From an uncultured Christensenella sp. (lineage in GTDB: Bacteria > Bacillota > Clostridia > Christensenellales > Borkfalkiaceae), in contig CAJUHC010000003.1 in NCBI GenBank assembly GCA_910586345.1, positions 58,197 through 122,196 on the forward strand: a stretch of DNA of 64,000 nucleotides. The letters are read 5' to 3'. Position 1 is the first letter of the stretch, and every line of letters begins with the position of its first letter. The notes beneath the pieces were generated by a model. The model saw only the letters and a program-made list of their open reading frames with translations. It made no database searches and was not told the origin of the DNA. The position numbers and the translations under genes were made by a program. Of this stretch, positions 49,836 through 58,659 are shown one piece after another.

Positions 49836-52445
49836 ATGCTGAAAAGAAGAATAATAGAATCTGCGATAATGGTTTTATGTGTGGCAGTGGTGGTTCTTAT
49901 AATCGTATTTTATTCGATATTTGCTTCGGATAAGATATATTCAGAGAGCGCAAGCCATCTTACCGAGATTTACGGTCAGGTTAATATAAATTACAGTTCC
50001 ACCGTACAGAGAAACTGGAACATACTCGGCGGCTGGGCTGATTACGTAAAGGAAAAAGCCGAATCCGCGGAAGATACGGGGAATAAAGAACTGACCGATT
50101 ATATAGAAGCGAGAAAGAAAGACTGGGGATTTACATACTTTTATTTTATTGACGAAAACGGCACGGGTGTCAGCCGCGACGGAAAGGTTGTCTGTACGTT
50201 CGAGGGCATAGAAAATTATATTCCGGTACTTAAAGGTGACGAGGAAGCCGGAGTAAAACCCGACAATATCGTTATGGCCACGGAGAGGCTCAGAGACGGC
50301 GAGACAAGCACGACAACCGTAACGTTATTCGCTGTTCCCGTAAATATCAAATACGTAGGTCAAGATTATATAGCCATCGGAGTTACGTTTAATACTACGG
50401 ATATGAACAAGACTTTGGACATCAACGCTTTCAACGGCAGCGGCGTGTGCAGAATAGTGACCGAGGCAGGCGGCGTACTGATGTCTTCCAACGGGAAAGA
50501 GGACAGCCGTTATATAGAAAATTTGCTTGCATCCGTTGAATTTACCCGCGGAAGCGCCGAAGATTTGCGCAACAATTTAAAAAACGGTAAATCAGACGTA
50601 GCAATGTTCAAGTACGCTAAAATAGAATATTATATCGTTAACTTGCCCGTAGGTTTTAATAATTGGAGTATGATAGGCATAGTTCCCGCCGAAATTCTCA
50701 ATCACAGTATGAATAATTTCAGGTCTGTTACCATCGGGTTTATGACGGGAATATTCTTATTGCTCGGCGCGGCGGGCGTAGGCGTAGTTTTTGCGTATCA
50801 GTTGAGGAGAGCAAAACAGAAAGAGTTGAATCTCAAACAGGAAATGAACGTAAAACTCGAACAGGCGCTCGACATAGCAAAGTCCGCCAACGAGGCGAAG
50901 AGCAATTTCCTTTCAAATATGTCGCACGATATAAGAACTCCTATGAACGCGATTATAGGTTTCTCTACTCTGCTTGCGAAGAATGCGGAGAAACCCGATA
51001 CCGTGCGCGAATATGTCAAGAAAATAACTTATTCGAGCCAGCATCTTTTAGGATTAATCAACGACGTGCTCGATATGAGCAAAATCGAAAGCGGAAAGAC
51101 CGCTTTAAACGTTGAAGAATTTTCTCTTCCCGAATTGCTCGAAGCGCTTTATTCTATGGTTCTTCCGCAGACGAAAGCCAAGAAGCAGAATTTCGATATG
51201 CACACCAAGGGAGAGATACCCGAACGCATTTTGGGCGATAAACTTCGTCTTAACCAGATTTTACTCAATCTCTTGTCGAACGCGGTTAAATATACTCCGG
51301 CAGGAGGCAGTATAGGACTTGTAATCGAGGAGATGGAGCAGAACGTACACAGACACGCTCATTTGCGGTTCGTTGTTAAAGACAACGGACTCGGTATGAG
51401 CGAAGAATTCGTACAAACGATATTCCAGCCGTTCTCGCGCGAGCAGACCAACGCTAAGAAAGAAATCCAAGGTACGGGGCTCGGAATGGCTATTACCAAA
51501 AACATCGTAGATTTGATGGGCGGTACGATTTCCGTCGAAAGCAAACAGGGTGTAGGAAGCGTATTCACCGTCGAACTCGAACTTGCCGTGGCCGAGGAAA
51601 TGGACGACGACGATTTCTGGCAGCGTCACAATATTACGCGTGTCCTCGTCGTTGACGACGAGGAAGATATATGCCTCAACGTCAAAGAACTTATGGAAGG
51701 AACTGGCGTCGATATATCGTACGCGGTAAGCGGAATGCGCGCGATAGAAATGGTCAACGAATCGCGTACGGAAAACAATAATTTCAACGTTATTCTACTT
51801 GACTGGAAAATGCCTGAAATGAACGGCATAGAAACGGCTAAGAGAATTCGCGAAATCGTCGAAACCGAAATTCCTATTCTCGTTTTGACTTCTTATAATT
51901 TCGAGGAAATAGAGGACGAGGCTAAACAGGCCGGAATCGATTTCTTCCTGCCCAAGCCTTTCTTTATGTCTAATTTCCGCCGCGCGGTTGAACACGTACG
52001 CGGTACCCGAGGCAGCGACGAAACGGCTTCCGCTTCCGATACGGATGCGGTTTCGCTGAACGGTCTTAAAGTGCTCGCCGCGGAGGACAACGAAATAAAT
52101 GCTGAAATTCTTACCGAGCTGTTATCAGACGAAGGCGTCGTCTGCGATATAGCGCACAACGGCAGAGAAGCGTTGGAAATGTTCGAAAAATCCGAACCGG
52201 GACAATACGATATAATCTTTATGGACGTGCAGATGCCGGTTATGAACGGTTACGAAGCGACGCGCGCGATACGCGCTTGCGCACACGAGAACGCGAAAAC
52301 TATTCCCATTCTCGCAATGACCGCGAACGCGTTCGACGAAGACGTTAAGTCCGCTTTGGATTCGGGTATGAACGCTCATATGTCGAAACCCATAGATATA
52401 GATAAACTTAAAATTACTGTTGCAAAAATGCAAGGAAAATTATAA
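49836..52445 (+). CDS. Membrane hybrid sensor histidine kinase with two receiver domains
   Basis: 869 residues. Helices at about 9-30 and 293-315 frame an extracellular sensor of some 260 residues (Cache/CHASE-like). A coiled coil leads to HisKA with SNFLSNMSHDIRTPMNAIIGFSTLL (phospho-acceptor His364). The ATPase domain shows LNLLSNAVKYTP (N box), VVKDNGLGMSEEFV and GTGLGMAITKNIVDLMGG. Receiver 1 begins RVLVVDDEEDI (Asp656 in LLDWKMPEM); receiver 2 begins KVLAAEDNEIN (Asp797 in FMDVQMPVMNGYEAT). Followed by genes for a response regulator and an HPt protein, giving a complete phosphorelay. Signal unknown. Overlaps the next gene by one base. Confidence 0.94.
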   Translation: MLKRRIIESAIMVLCVAVVVLIIVFYSIFASDKIYSESASHLTEIYGQVNINYSSTVQRNWNILGGWADYVKEKAESAEDTGNKELTDYIEARKKDWGFTYFYFIDENGTGVSRDGKVVCTFEGIENYIPVLKGDEEAGVKPDNIVMATERLRDGETSTTTVTLFAVPVNIKYVGQDYIAIGVTFNTTDMNKTLDINAFNGSGVCRIVTEAGGVLMSSNGKEDSRYIENLLASVEFTRGSAEDLRNNLKNGKSDVAMFKYAKIEYYIVNLPVGFNNWSMIGIVPAEILNHSMNNFRSVTIGFMTGIFLLLGAAGVGVVFAYQLRRAKQKELNLKQEMNVKLEQALDIAKSANEAKSNFLSNMSHDIRTPMNAIIGFSTLLAKNAEKPDTVREYVKKITYSSQHLLGLINDVLDMSKIESGKTALNVEEFSLPELLEALYSMVLPQTKAKKQNFDMHTKGEIPERILGDKLRLNQILLNLLSNAVKYTPAGGSIGLVIEEMEQNVHRHAHLRFVVKDNGLGMSEEFVQTIFQPFSREQTNAKKEIQGTGLGMAITKNIVDLMGGTISVESKQGVGSVFTVELELAVAEEMDDDDFWQRHNITRVLVVDDEEDICLNVKELMEGTGVDISYAVSGMRAIEMVNESRTENNNFNVILLDWKMPEMNGIETAKRIREIVETEIPILVLTSYNFEEIEDEAKQAGIDFFLPKPFFMSNFRRAVEHVRGTRGSDETASASDTDAVSLNGLKVLAAEDNEINAEILTELLSDEGVVCDIAHNGREALEMFEKSEPGQYDIIFMDVQMPVMNGYEATRAIRACAHENAKTIPILAMTANAFDEDVKSALDSGMNAHMSKPIDIDKLKITVAKMQGKL

Positions 52446-54487
52446 TGACCTCGAAAAAGAGAATTTTAATCGTAGACGATTCCGAAATGAACAGAGCGTT
52501 GCTGGAAGATATGCTGTCGGACGAATACGAAATTTTGGAAGCGGAGAACGGTATGCGGGCGGTCGCGATACTCCGCGAACACGAACTCGATATTTCGCTC
52601 GTACTTCTCGATATAGTAATGCCGGTTATGGACGGATTTGAAACTCTCGCGATGATGAACAAGCAGGGGTGGATATCGCATATACCTGTAATTATGATAT
52701 CGGCTGAAACAGCCTCGACTTATATGGACAGGGCTTACGGATTAGGCGCGGTAGACTATATATCCAGACCTTTTGACGAACGTACCGTAAGACACCGCGT
52801 CAACAGCAACGTTATACTCGGAGAGAGCAGAAGGGAACTTTCGTTAAGACTTACCGAACAGGTATACGAAAAAGAAAAAGACAACCGTCTTATGATTGAG
52901 ATTTTGTCTCATATCGTAGAATTCAGAAACGGCGAAAGCGGACTGCACGTACTGCACGTACACGCGATTACCGAGCTTTTATTAAAAGCCGTTATGAAAA
53001 AAACCGATAAGTATCGTCTGAAACCGAACGATATTACGCTAATCTGCAACGCGTCGGCGCTGCACGACGTCGGTAAGATTTCAATACCGTCCGAGATTCT
53101 GAATAAACCGGGCAGATTCACTCCCGAAGAATTCGAAGTAATGAAAAACCATACCGTCGAAGGCGCGAAAATGTTACGGGAAATACCGCTCCGAGAAAAC
53201 GAGCCTCTTATTAAAATCGGTTACGAGATTTGCCGCTGGCATCACGAACGCTACGACGGAAGAGGTTATCCCGACGGTTTAAAGGGAGAGGAAATTCCCA
53301 TTGCGGCGCAGGTCGTGTCTTTGGCGGACGTATACGACGCATTGACGGCAAAGCGTGTTTATAAGCCCGCTTATTCTCCCGAAAAAGCGATGGAAATGAT
53401 TTTAAACGGCGAATGCGGAGCTTTTAACCCTCTGTTGCTCGAATGTCTTAAAGACAGCGAAGAACTGCTTAAAAACGAACTGACGGTGCTTTCGATGGGC
53501 AACGCCGCCGATAAAGAAATTCAGAATACCGTGGCGACTGCTCTGAAAACGGGCGGAACGGACGTTTCCAACAGGACGATAAGACTTCTCGAACACGAAC
53601 GTATGAAATCCAAGATTCTTTCGGATTTATCGCGCGAGATTATGTTCGAGTATTCCGTGTCGCCCGAGATGATAATTCTCACCGACTGGGGTTCCGAGTA
53701 TCTTGGAATGCCTATAAACATTATGGAGCCGAGAGAGAGCGAATTCGGTACAAAATTCTTCAAGCGCAAAGATTTTTCGTCTGTTCTCGACAAACTGAAA
53801 AAGACCACTCCCGAAAATTCGGAAATAGCGGAAAAATACGCGCTCACTATCAACGGCGTTAAAACCTGGTGCAAAGTAATAGCCAAAGCTATGTGGTCGG
53901 ATACCGAACCTCCCGAGTACGAGGGCGCAATCGGTAAGATTATAGATATAAGCGAGGAAACCGAGGAACTTAAACAGCTTGAAGAAAAAGCCAACCTCGA
54001 TTTCAGAACGGGTCTTTTGAACCACGAAGCGGCGAAAGAAAAAATAACCGCGTTGCTGTCGTCGGGACGCGGCAAGCAGTACGCGCTCGTGTTCTTCGAC
54101 CTCGATAATTTTAAACAGGCGAACGACGTTTACGGACATCTGTTCGGAGACGAAGTGCTTGAATATCTTGCCGATACGGTAAGAAAAAATACCCGTAGTT
54201 CCGATATTGCGGCGCGTATGGGCGGAGATGAGTTTATAGTCTTTATGGGTTACAAAGGTTCGATAGAACCTCAGGTAAAGAGAATTTTTTCCGCGCTTAC
54301 GGGCGAGTTTAAGGGCTTCCCCATAAAAGTAAGTATGGGAGTCGCCTGCGTCGACGGCGGAGTTCAGGACTACGATACTCTGTTCGAAATGGCGGATAAA
54401 GCGGCGTATTCGGTTAAGCGCAGCGGAAAAAATTCGTTCCGCATTTACGACGAATCGCTGAGCGGCGTCGTCACGGACAGGGATTAA
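52445..54487 (+). CDS. Response regulator with HD-GYP and GGDEF domains
   Basis: 680 residues. Receiver at 1-125 (phospho-acceptor Asp56 in VLLDIVMPVMDGFET). HD-GYP phosphodiesterase at about 160-345: ALHDVGKISIPSEIL (His207-Asp208), HHERYDGRGYPDGLKGEEIP and SLADVYDALT. A PAS-like region at about 395-500. GGDEF cyclase at about 510-675: VFFDLDNFKQANDVYGHLFGDEVL, intact GGDEF (593-597) and an intact inhibitory-site RxxD (RSSD) five residues before it. Both making and breaking cyclic di-GMP are thus possible, switched by phosphorylation from the neighbouring kinase. Confidence 0.93.
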   Translation: MTSKKRILIVDDSEMNRALLEDMLSDEYEILEAENGMRAVAILREHELDISLVLLDIVMPVMDGFETLAMMNKQGWISHIPVIMISAETASTYMDRAYGLGAVDYISRPFDERTVRHRVNSNVILGESRRELSLRLTEQVYEKEKDNRLMIEILSHIVEFRNGESGLHVLHVHAITELLLKAVMKKTDKYRLKPNDITLICNASALHDVGKISIPSEILNKPGRFTPEEFEVMKNHTVEGAKMLREIPLRENEPLIKIGYEICRWHHERYDGRGYPDGLKGEEIPIAAQVVSLADVYDALTAKRVYKPAYSPEKAMEMILNGECGAFNPLLLECLKDSEELLKNELTVLSMGNAADKEIQNTVATALKTGGTDVSNRTIRLLEHERMKSKILSDLSREIMFEYSVSPEMIILTDWGSEYLGMPINIMEPRESEFGTKFFKRKDFSSVLDKLKKTTPENSEIAEKYALTINGVKTWCKVIAKAMWSDTEPPEYEGAIGKIIDISEETEELKQLEEKANLDFRTGLLNHEAAKEKITALLSSGRGKQYALVFFDLDNFKQANDVYGHLFGDEVLEYLADTVRKNTRSSDIAARMGGDEFIVFMGYKGSIEPQVKRIFSALTGEFKGFPIKVSMGVACVDGGVQDYDTLFEMADKAAYSVKRSGKNSFRIYDESLSGVVTDRD

Positions 54488-54500
54488 ACGGAGGGTTTTT

Positions 54501-54851
54501 ATGACCGTTAAAGAATGTTATGAAGTTATGAAAGGCGACTACGACGACGTACTGTCGAGACTCAGAACGGACGAAAGGATAAAGAAATTTCTTTTAAGAG
54601 TTCTCGACGATATGTCTTTTACCCAGCTGTGCAACGCTTTGGAAAACAGGGATATGGAAGAAGCTTTCCGCGCGGCGCATACGCTCAAAGGCGTTTGTAA
54701 GAATATGTCGCTGACGAACCTTGCTTATTCGTCGAGCAACCTCACGGAAGCGTTGCGCGGCAGAAGCGATTACGGCGAAGATATAGACGCGCTGTTCAAA
54801 AAGGTGAAAAAGGATTACGCGTTGACTATGGCGTGTATCCAAATGCTGTAA
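54501..54851 (+). CDS. HPt phosphotransfer protein
   Basis: 116 residues, a single four-helix HPt domain. Phospho-acceptor His60 lies in AFRAAHTLKGVCKNMSLTNLAYSSSNL. GGAGG stands before the ATG, 13 bp after the response regulator. It should pass phosphate between the kinase receivers (49836-52445) and the receiver of the cyclic-di-GMP protein, completing a His-Asp-His-Asp relay within one operon. Confidence 0.9.
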   Translation: MTVKECYEVMKGDYDDVLSRLRTDERIKKFLLRVLDDMSFTQLCNALENRDMEEAFRAAHTLKGVCKNMSLTNLAYSSSNLTEALRGRSDYGEDIDALFKKVKKDYALTMACIQML

Positions 54852-54876
54852 ATATAAATAAAATTAACGCAAACAT

Positions 54877-54906
54877 ATTGCATTTTTCAATTCGGTATGT
54901 TATAAT
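54877..54906 (+). promoter_or_regulatory. Promoter of the 75-residue coiled-coil protein
   Basis: TTGCAT (54877-54882), an 18-bp spacer, TATAAT (54901-54906). Leader about 19 nt with AAAAAGGAG. Confidence 0.6.
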
Positions 54907-54931
54907 TATCTACGCAAAAAGGAGTAATAAA

Positions 54932-55159
54932 ATGTTACAGAAGTCTAAATTGAAAAAGGGCATCAACGCCAGCAGAAAAAAGATTGCGCTCTTGGAGCAG
55001 AAGCGTACCCGTTCGCAGGCGGCTTTGGTTTACGCTCTTTTGAACCATACTACGCCCGCCGACAGCGACATTGAATACTTCAATCAGTTTACCGTTCAGA
55101 TTGAAAACGAGCGTGCGCATATGCACGAACTTATGGCGGAGCTTGAAAAACTCGTTTAA
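54932..55159 (+). CDS. Small basic coiled-coil protein of unknown function
   Basis: 75 residues from the ATG at 54932, which has AAAAAGGAG (54916-54924) seven bases upstream; the longer frame from a GTG at 54833 runs through the promoter and is rejected. Two helices (LKKGINASRKKIALLEQKRTRSQAALVYALLN and SDIEYFNQFTVQIENERAHMHELMAELEKLV) separated by a short turn suggest a helical hairpin. No membrane segment. The function is not recognised. Own promoter and terminator. Confidence 0.7.
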   Translation: MLQKSKLKKGINASRKKIALLEQKRTRSQAALVYALLNHTTPADSDIEYFNQFTVQIENERAHMHELMAELEKLV

Positions 55160-55192
55160 TCGTCTGTGAAAAACTATCAAACGGATTAAAAC

Positions 55193-55225
55193 GGCGGGGA
55201 GCGGTGAAACGGCTCGCCGCCTTTT
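55193..55225 (+). terminator. Intrinsic terminator after the coiled-coil gene
   Basis: Stem GGCGGGGAGC / GCTCGCCGCC with one mismatch, a 9-base loop, then TTTT. Confidence 0.75.
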
Positions 55226-55326
55226 CCGCTTTCTCATCGTGAATTTTTAAAATTTTTTTTAGATAATTTGAATTTTCGGGTATATTTAACTTAGACAAAG
55301 TCAAATATTTTTGTGTGGACAATAAG

Positions 55327-55355
55327 TTTACAAATAAAAAAAGAAGTGATATAAT
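55327..55355 (+). promoter_or_regulatory. Promoter of the CvpA-like gene
   Basis: TTTACA (55327-55332), a 17-bp spacer, TATAAT (55350-55355); leader about 23 nt with AAGGAGG. Confidence 0.75.
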
Positions 55356-55384
55356 ATGAAAAAATTCGACAAGGAGGACGGCGA

Positions 55385-55975
55385 ATGTTAATTGCGGATT
55401 GGATAGCCATTGCTTTAATAGCTCTTTTTGCATTACTCGGTTTGCTTTTGGGCTTCGGTAAAGGACTTCGGTTTTTTACGAAAGGCATAATCGGCTTTAT
55501 AATTTCTATATTCATTTGTTACAGTCTGGGCGGATTTATAATAAAAATAGGTTTCGTAGACAATCTTTTAGTACAATTCAGAGGACTGTTCGAGGGCAAA
55601 GAGGAATGGTATTTCAAGTTCCTGCTTGCAATCCGTATCGATATAATCGTATACTATCTGGCGCTGTTTATAGTAGTGCAGATTCTGAGAATTATTATCG
55701 TAAAGATAGTTTCCAAAGTATTCGAAATAAAGAACGTGTTTTTGGAATTTTTGAACAGAATATTCGGACTCGTGCTTTTCTGCGGAGTACTCGTTCTGTT
55801 CACTATGATAGTTTTCCAGATAATCTATATTATCGGCGGTTCGTCCGCGGAAAGCTTTACTTCTATGATTGCGGGAAGCAAATTAAAACTCGATTGGTTC
55901 TATGAACACAATCCGCTTGCAAAGATTGTAGAGCTGTTGTTTAAACTCGAACTGAGAATACCCGTGCAGGCCTGA
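55385..55975 (+). CDS. CvpA-like membrane protein
   Basis: 196 residues with four membrane helices (about 6-25, 32-55, 82-105 and 123-150). The layout, with an N-terminal LLGLLLGFGKGLRFFTKGIIGFIIS and a re-entrant glycine-rich first pair, fits the CvpA family (colicin V production protein and relatives of uncertain role in envelope homeostasis). AAGGAGG is seven to eight bases before the ATG. Monocistronic. Confidence 0.65.
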   Translation: MLIADWIAIALIALFALLGLLLGFGKGLRFFTKGIIGFIISIFICYSLGGFIIKIGFVDNLLVQFRGLFEGKEEWYFKFLLAIRIDIIVYYLALFIVVQILRIIIVKIVSKVFEIKNVFLEFLNRIFGLVLFCGVLVLFTMIVFQIIYIIGGSSAESFTSMIAGSKLKLDWFYEHNPLAKIVELLFKLELRIPVQA

Positions 55976-55992
55976 AACTAAAAACAATTAAG

Positions 55993-56024
55993 TGCGGTAA
56001 GCAATATTTTTATTGCTTACCGCA
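55993..56024 (+). terminator. Hairpin after the CvpA-like gene
   Basis: A 14-bp perfect stem (55993-56006 with 56011-56024) and loop TTTT; followed by TATATTATTA, not a clean U run. The sequence also contains the sigma-E-like elements of the next gene. Confidence 0.7.
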
Positions 56025-56030
56025 TATATT
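56002..56030 (+). promoter_or_regulatory. Candidate sigma-E promoter of the YlmC/YmxH-like gene
   Basis: CAATATT (56002-56008), 14 bp, then CATATATT (56023-56030). The mother-cell sigma-E pattern is KMATATT, 14-15 bp, CATACANT; six of seven and seven of eight positions agree. +1 near 56037, leader about 22 nt. The elements lie inside the preceding hairpin. Confidence 0.5.
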
Positions 56031-56058
56031 ATTATAAATATTTTTTTGAAATGCAATT

Positions 56059-56400
56059 ATGGAATTCAATTTTTCTCAGCTCAAACAAAAGGACGTAATA
56101 AGTTTAAGCGACGGTAAAAATCTCGGTAAAGTCTGCGATATAACCGTTTCATATCCCGAAAATAATTTCGTCGGCATAACCGTAACCGGCTGTAAAGGAT
56201 TCAGATTTTCCAAACAGGAAATTTTCATTCCGATAAAACAGGTTGCGAAAATCGGAGAGGACGCCGTTCTCGTCAGGACGGAACGCGACAAGCACCCTCA
56301 GCCCGAGCCGCCTTGTCCGCCGAAGCGTCCTCCGCACAATTGCCCTCCGCCCTGTCCGCCCTGCCCGCCCGACAGACGCAGTTACGACGAGTACGAGTAA
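56059..56400 (+). CDS. YlmC/YmxH-type PRC-barrel sporulation protein with a Pro/Cys-rich tail
   Basis: 113 residues. Residues 1-78 form a PRC-barrel of the YlmC/YmxH family (FSQLKQKDVISLSDGKNLGKVCDI, then FIPIKQVAKIGEDAVLVR). Residues 80-113 are a tail of Pro, Cys and basic residues (PPCPPKRPPHNCPPPCPPCPPD) with five Cys, not usual for the family; it could cross-link in a spore coat or bind metal. No Shine-Dalgarno sequence is seen before the ATG. Family members are induced during sporulation, in line with the candidate sigma-E promoter. Confidence 0.75.
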   Translation: MEFNFSQLKQKDVISLSDGKNLGKVCDITVSYPENNFVGITVTGCKGFRFSKQEIFIPIKQVAKIGEDAVLVRTERDKHPQPEPPCPPKRPPHNCPPPCPPCPPDRRSYDEYE

Positions 56401-56430
56401 ATTTGCTCCGCGTATCGGAGCGAATTTTTA
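56401..56430 (+). terminator. Intrinsic terminator after the PRC-barrel gene
   Basis: A 10-bp stem (56401-56410 with 56416-56425) with one G-T pair, loop CGTAT, followed by TTTTTA. Its T run reaches the 3' end of the convergent gene at 56428. Confidence 0.85.
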
Positions 56431-56805
56431 TAATATATTTTCTAATTTTAATCTATAACCGTCGGGCAGGTTTTTAGCTATTTCCTGCAATACTTCTATT
56501 TTGCCGAGCGCAAGTTCGTATTGTCCGCAGTAAATCAGTCCGCAGGCTTCGCTGAGCCAGTAATCTACGTACGAAATATCGTTATGCGGGATAAAAATAT
56601 GAAGTTTTTTCTTTTTGTCCGACCAAAGACTTCTCACCGCGTAACCGTCTTCCCGGTTCGCCGTTTCGTCCTCGACTTTTCTGTAAAGCGTTTCGAGAGC
56701 GTCGTGAAATTCTCCGAACTGTTTTTTTAAATACAAGTCTACGCCGATAAACAGAGCGAGGCACAGAATAAACGCAACGAGCGTGTAAATTATGGATTTT
56801 ACCAT
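56428..56805 (-). CDS. DUF4363-like membrane-anchored protein
   Basis: 125 residues. One N-terminal membrane helix (IIYTLVAFILCLALFIGVDLYL) and a helical outside domain with FIPHNDISYVDYWLSEACGLIYCGQYELALGKIEVL. Small DUF4363 proteins often sit next to DUF421 genes in Clostridia, as here: the start lies seven bases inside the upstream DUF421 gene. Function unknown; a partner of the DUF421 protein is inferred. Confidence 0.7.
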   Translation of the reverse strand: MVKSIIYTLVAFILCLALFIGVDLYLKKQFGEFHDALETLYRKVEDETANREDGYAVRSLWSDKKKKLHIFIPHNDISYVDYWLSEACGLIYCGQYELALGKIEVLQEIAKNLPDGYRLKLENIL

Positions 56806-57473
56806 TCTCCGCGCACCTCCATATCGAGTATTCTGTATTTTTCTCCGCGCTTCTGGAAATAAACCCTTCCGTCGCCGTTAACCGTCATAGCTACGACTTC
56901 TTTAAGTTTGGTTTTCTGTTCTTTCAAAAATTTATCGAGACTGTCTTGCCCGATTCCGCACGCGGTAAGATTTTTTTTGTTCGTTTTTCCGCTTTCTATA
57001 AGCAGAAGAGAAAGGGAAGAAGACGAGCGTTCGGGATTTTCGAGCGCCGAAAAACTTCCGTTCGCTTCGTATAAGCCGTAATAAACGTCGTCGAGAGAAA
57101 AATAACCAGCAACGCGCATACTTTCTATAAGGTCGCTTACGTCGAGATTGTTCTTTTTAAGTTGGTATTCGTCTATGCCGTTTTTATTTATCACGACCGA
57201 CGGTTTTCCGCATATAGCCGTTTTGGCGGGTTTGAACAGTAAGTCTAATATCACGACTATCTGGTGAAGAACGAATATGGCTACTATCGCTATTACGCCG
57301 TAAAGAAGCGGAATAGAGGAGTCCGCCATAGGTATACAGGCAAGTTCCGCAATAACAAGTGATATTACGAATTCGAACGCCTGCATTTCGCCAATCTGGC
57401 TTTTACCCATAAGGCGCATAACGAAAAGCAGGGTTATAAATATAATCGCCGTGCGAATGAAAATCAGAGCCAT
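56799..57473 (-). CDS. DUF421 membrane protein (YetF-like)
   Basis: 224 residues. Three N-terminal membrane helices with the family motif IRTAIIFITLLFVMRLMGKSQIGEMQAFEFVISLVIAELA, then a cytosolic domain carrying AICGKPSVVINKNGIDEYQLKKNNLDVSDLIESMRVAGYFSLDDV. Members occur in sporulating Firmicutes and some affect spore germination, but the molecular role is not settled. Divergent from folC; the 70-bp gap carries the folC promoter. Confidence 0.88.
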   Translation of the reverse strand: MALIFIRTAIIFITLLFVMRLMGKSQIGEMQAFEFVISLVIAELACIPMADSSIPLLYGVIAIVAIFVLHQIVVILDLLFKPAKTAICGKPSVVINKNGIDEYQLKKNNLDVSDLIESMRVAGYFSLDDVYYGLYEANGSFSALENPERSSSSLSLLLIESGKTNKKNLTACGIGQDSLDKFLKEQKTKLKEVVAMTVNGDGRVYFQKRGEKYRILDMEVRGEW

Positions 57474-57507
57474 AAAATAAGTTTGTACAAAAATATTTTC
57501 AATATTC

Positions 57508-57537
57508 TTGTAAATTGCCGTTGCTGTATGTTATAAT
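57508..57537 (+). promoter_or_regulatory. Promoter of folC, predicted leaderless GTG start
   Basis: TTGTAA (57508-57513), an 18-bp spacer, TATAAT (57532-57537) with a TGT extended -10. Seven bases on is 57544, the G of the folC GTG. Confidence 0.68.
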
Positions 57538-57543
57538 GTTCCG

Positions 57544-58659
57544 GTGAATAATTTCAGTACCGAACCGACGCGGAAAATTTTAGACAGGCTCGGCAGTCCC
57601 GATAAAAAACTAAAAATAATTCATATAGCGGGCACTAACGGCAAAGGTTCTACCGCGGAATTTTTTACGAATGTCCTTGTTTTTGCGGGGAAAAAGACGG
57701 GAACATTCACTTCGCCTGCGGTTTATTCATACAACGACCAGTTCAGAATAGACGGAACTCCTCTTTCGGATAAGCATATTGAAAACTATTTCGGACAGGC
57801 AAGAGCTGTTTCCGAGGGTATAAATGCGTCTGAATTCGAAATCGAAACGGCGGGAGCACTGTACGCTTTTTATAAAGAGGGGTGCGAATGGGCTGTTATC
57901 GAGTGCGGTATGGGCGGTCTTACGGACGCGACGAACGCGGTTTTCCGAAAAGAACTTGCCGTTATAACTTCCGTATCTTTGGAGCACACCGGGTATTTGG
58001 GTGATACAGTTACGGAAATATGCAGGCACAAAGCTGGGATTATAAAAAACTGTCCCTTAGTCGTAAATTCATACCAGACCGACGAGGCAAAACGGTATTT
58101 CGCAAAACTCGGCGCGGTTTTCGCCGACGTAAAACTTTGCGGAGGTTTTGAAATTTCCGTAAACGGAAATTTGCAGGCGTACAATGCGGCTACGGCGATA
58201 GCCGGCGCGAAAATTTTAGGTTTTGACGATAGCGCTGTTTACGGTGGAATAAAAAATACGCATCCGCGCGGAAGACTTGAAAATTTCGAAGTTTGCGGAC
58301 GGAGCATAATATTGGACGGCGCGCATAATCCTGCTGCTTTCGAACCTCTTGCGGATTTTATTAGACGGCGCGCAGGTAAAAAGATTATAATTTTCGGCTG
58401 TCTTTCGGATAAGGATATAGACGGAAATCTCGGATATTTAAAAGGACTTGCGGACGGTATTACGGCAGTGGAGTGCCCGGGTCCGCGGGCGAGGAGTTTA
58501 TCCGAAACGAGTTCCGTCTGCCGTAAATATTTTAAAGACGTAAAGACTGCTTTGAGCATAACCGAAGCATTGGACACGGCGGACGCGCCGACGGTGGCGG
58601 TCTGCGGTTCGTTCACGCTGTTGAAGGAGGCAAAAGAATGGATAGAGAAAAGGCTATAA
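57544..58659 (+). CDS. folC: Folylpolyglutamate/dihydrofolate synthase, GTG start
   Basis: Adds glutamate to dihydropteroate and to folates. 371 residues, shorter than the usual 400-430, through a compact N-terminus. P-loop IAGTNGKGSTAEFFTNVL, omega-loop GTFTSPAVYSYNDQFRI, and Mg-binding IECGMGGLTDATNAV; Mur-ligase C-terminal part with ILDGAHNPAAF. The GTG lies exactly at the predicted +1 of its promoter and has no Shine-Dalgarno sequence. First gene of a folate operon (folC, folE remnant, folP, folBK). Its end overlaps the folE remnant by 22 bases. Confidence 0.9.
   Translation: MNNFSTEPTRKILDRLGSPDKKLKIIHIAGTNGKGSTAEFFTNVLVFAGKKTGTFTSPAVYSYNDQFRIDGTPLSDKHIENYFGQARAVSEGINASEFEIETAGALYAFYKEGCEWAVIECGMGGLTDATNAVFRKELAVITSVSLEHTGYLGDTVTEICRHKAGIIKNCPLVVNSYQTDEAKRYFAKLGAVFADVKLCGGFEISVNGNLQAYNAATAIAGAKILGFDDSAVYGGIKNTHPRGRLENFEVCGRSIILDGAHNPAAFEPLADFIRRRAGKKIIIFGCLSDKDIDGNLGYLKGLADGITAVECPGPRARSLSETSSVCRKYFKDVKTALSITEALDTADAPTVAVCGSFTLLKEAKEWIEKRL

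Noticed and set aside
54833..54931. Upstream extension of the 75-residue coiled-coil gene from a GTG
   Set aside because: It would run through the predicted promoter and RBS of the ATG at 54932.
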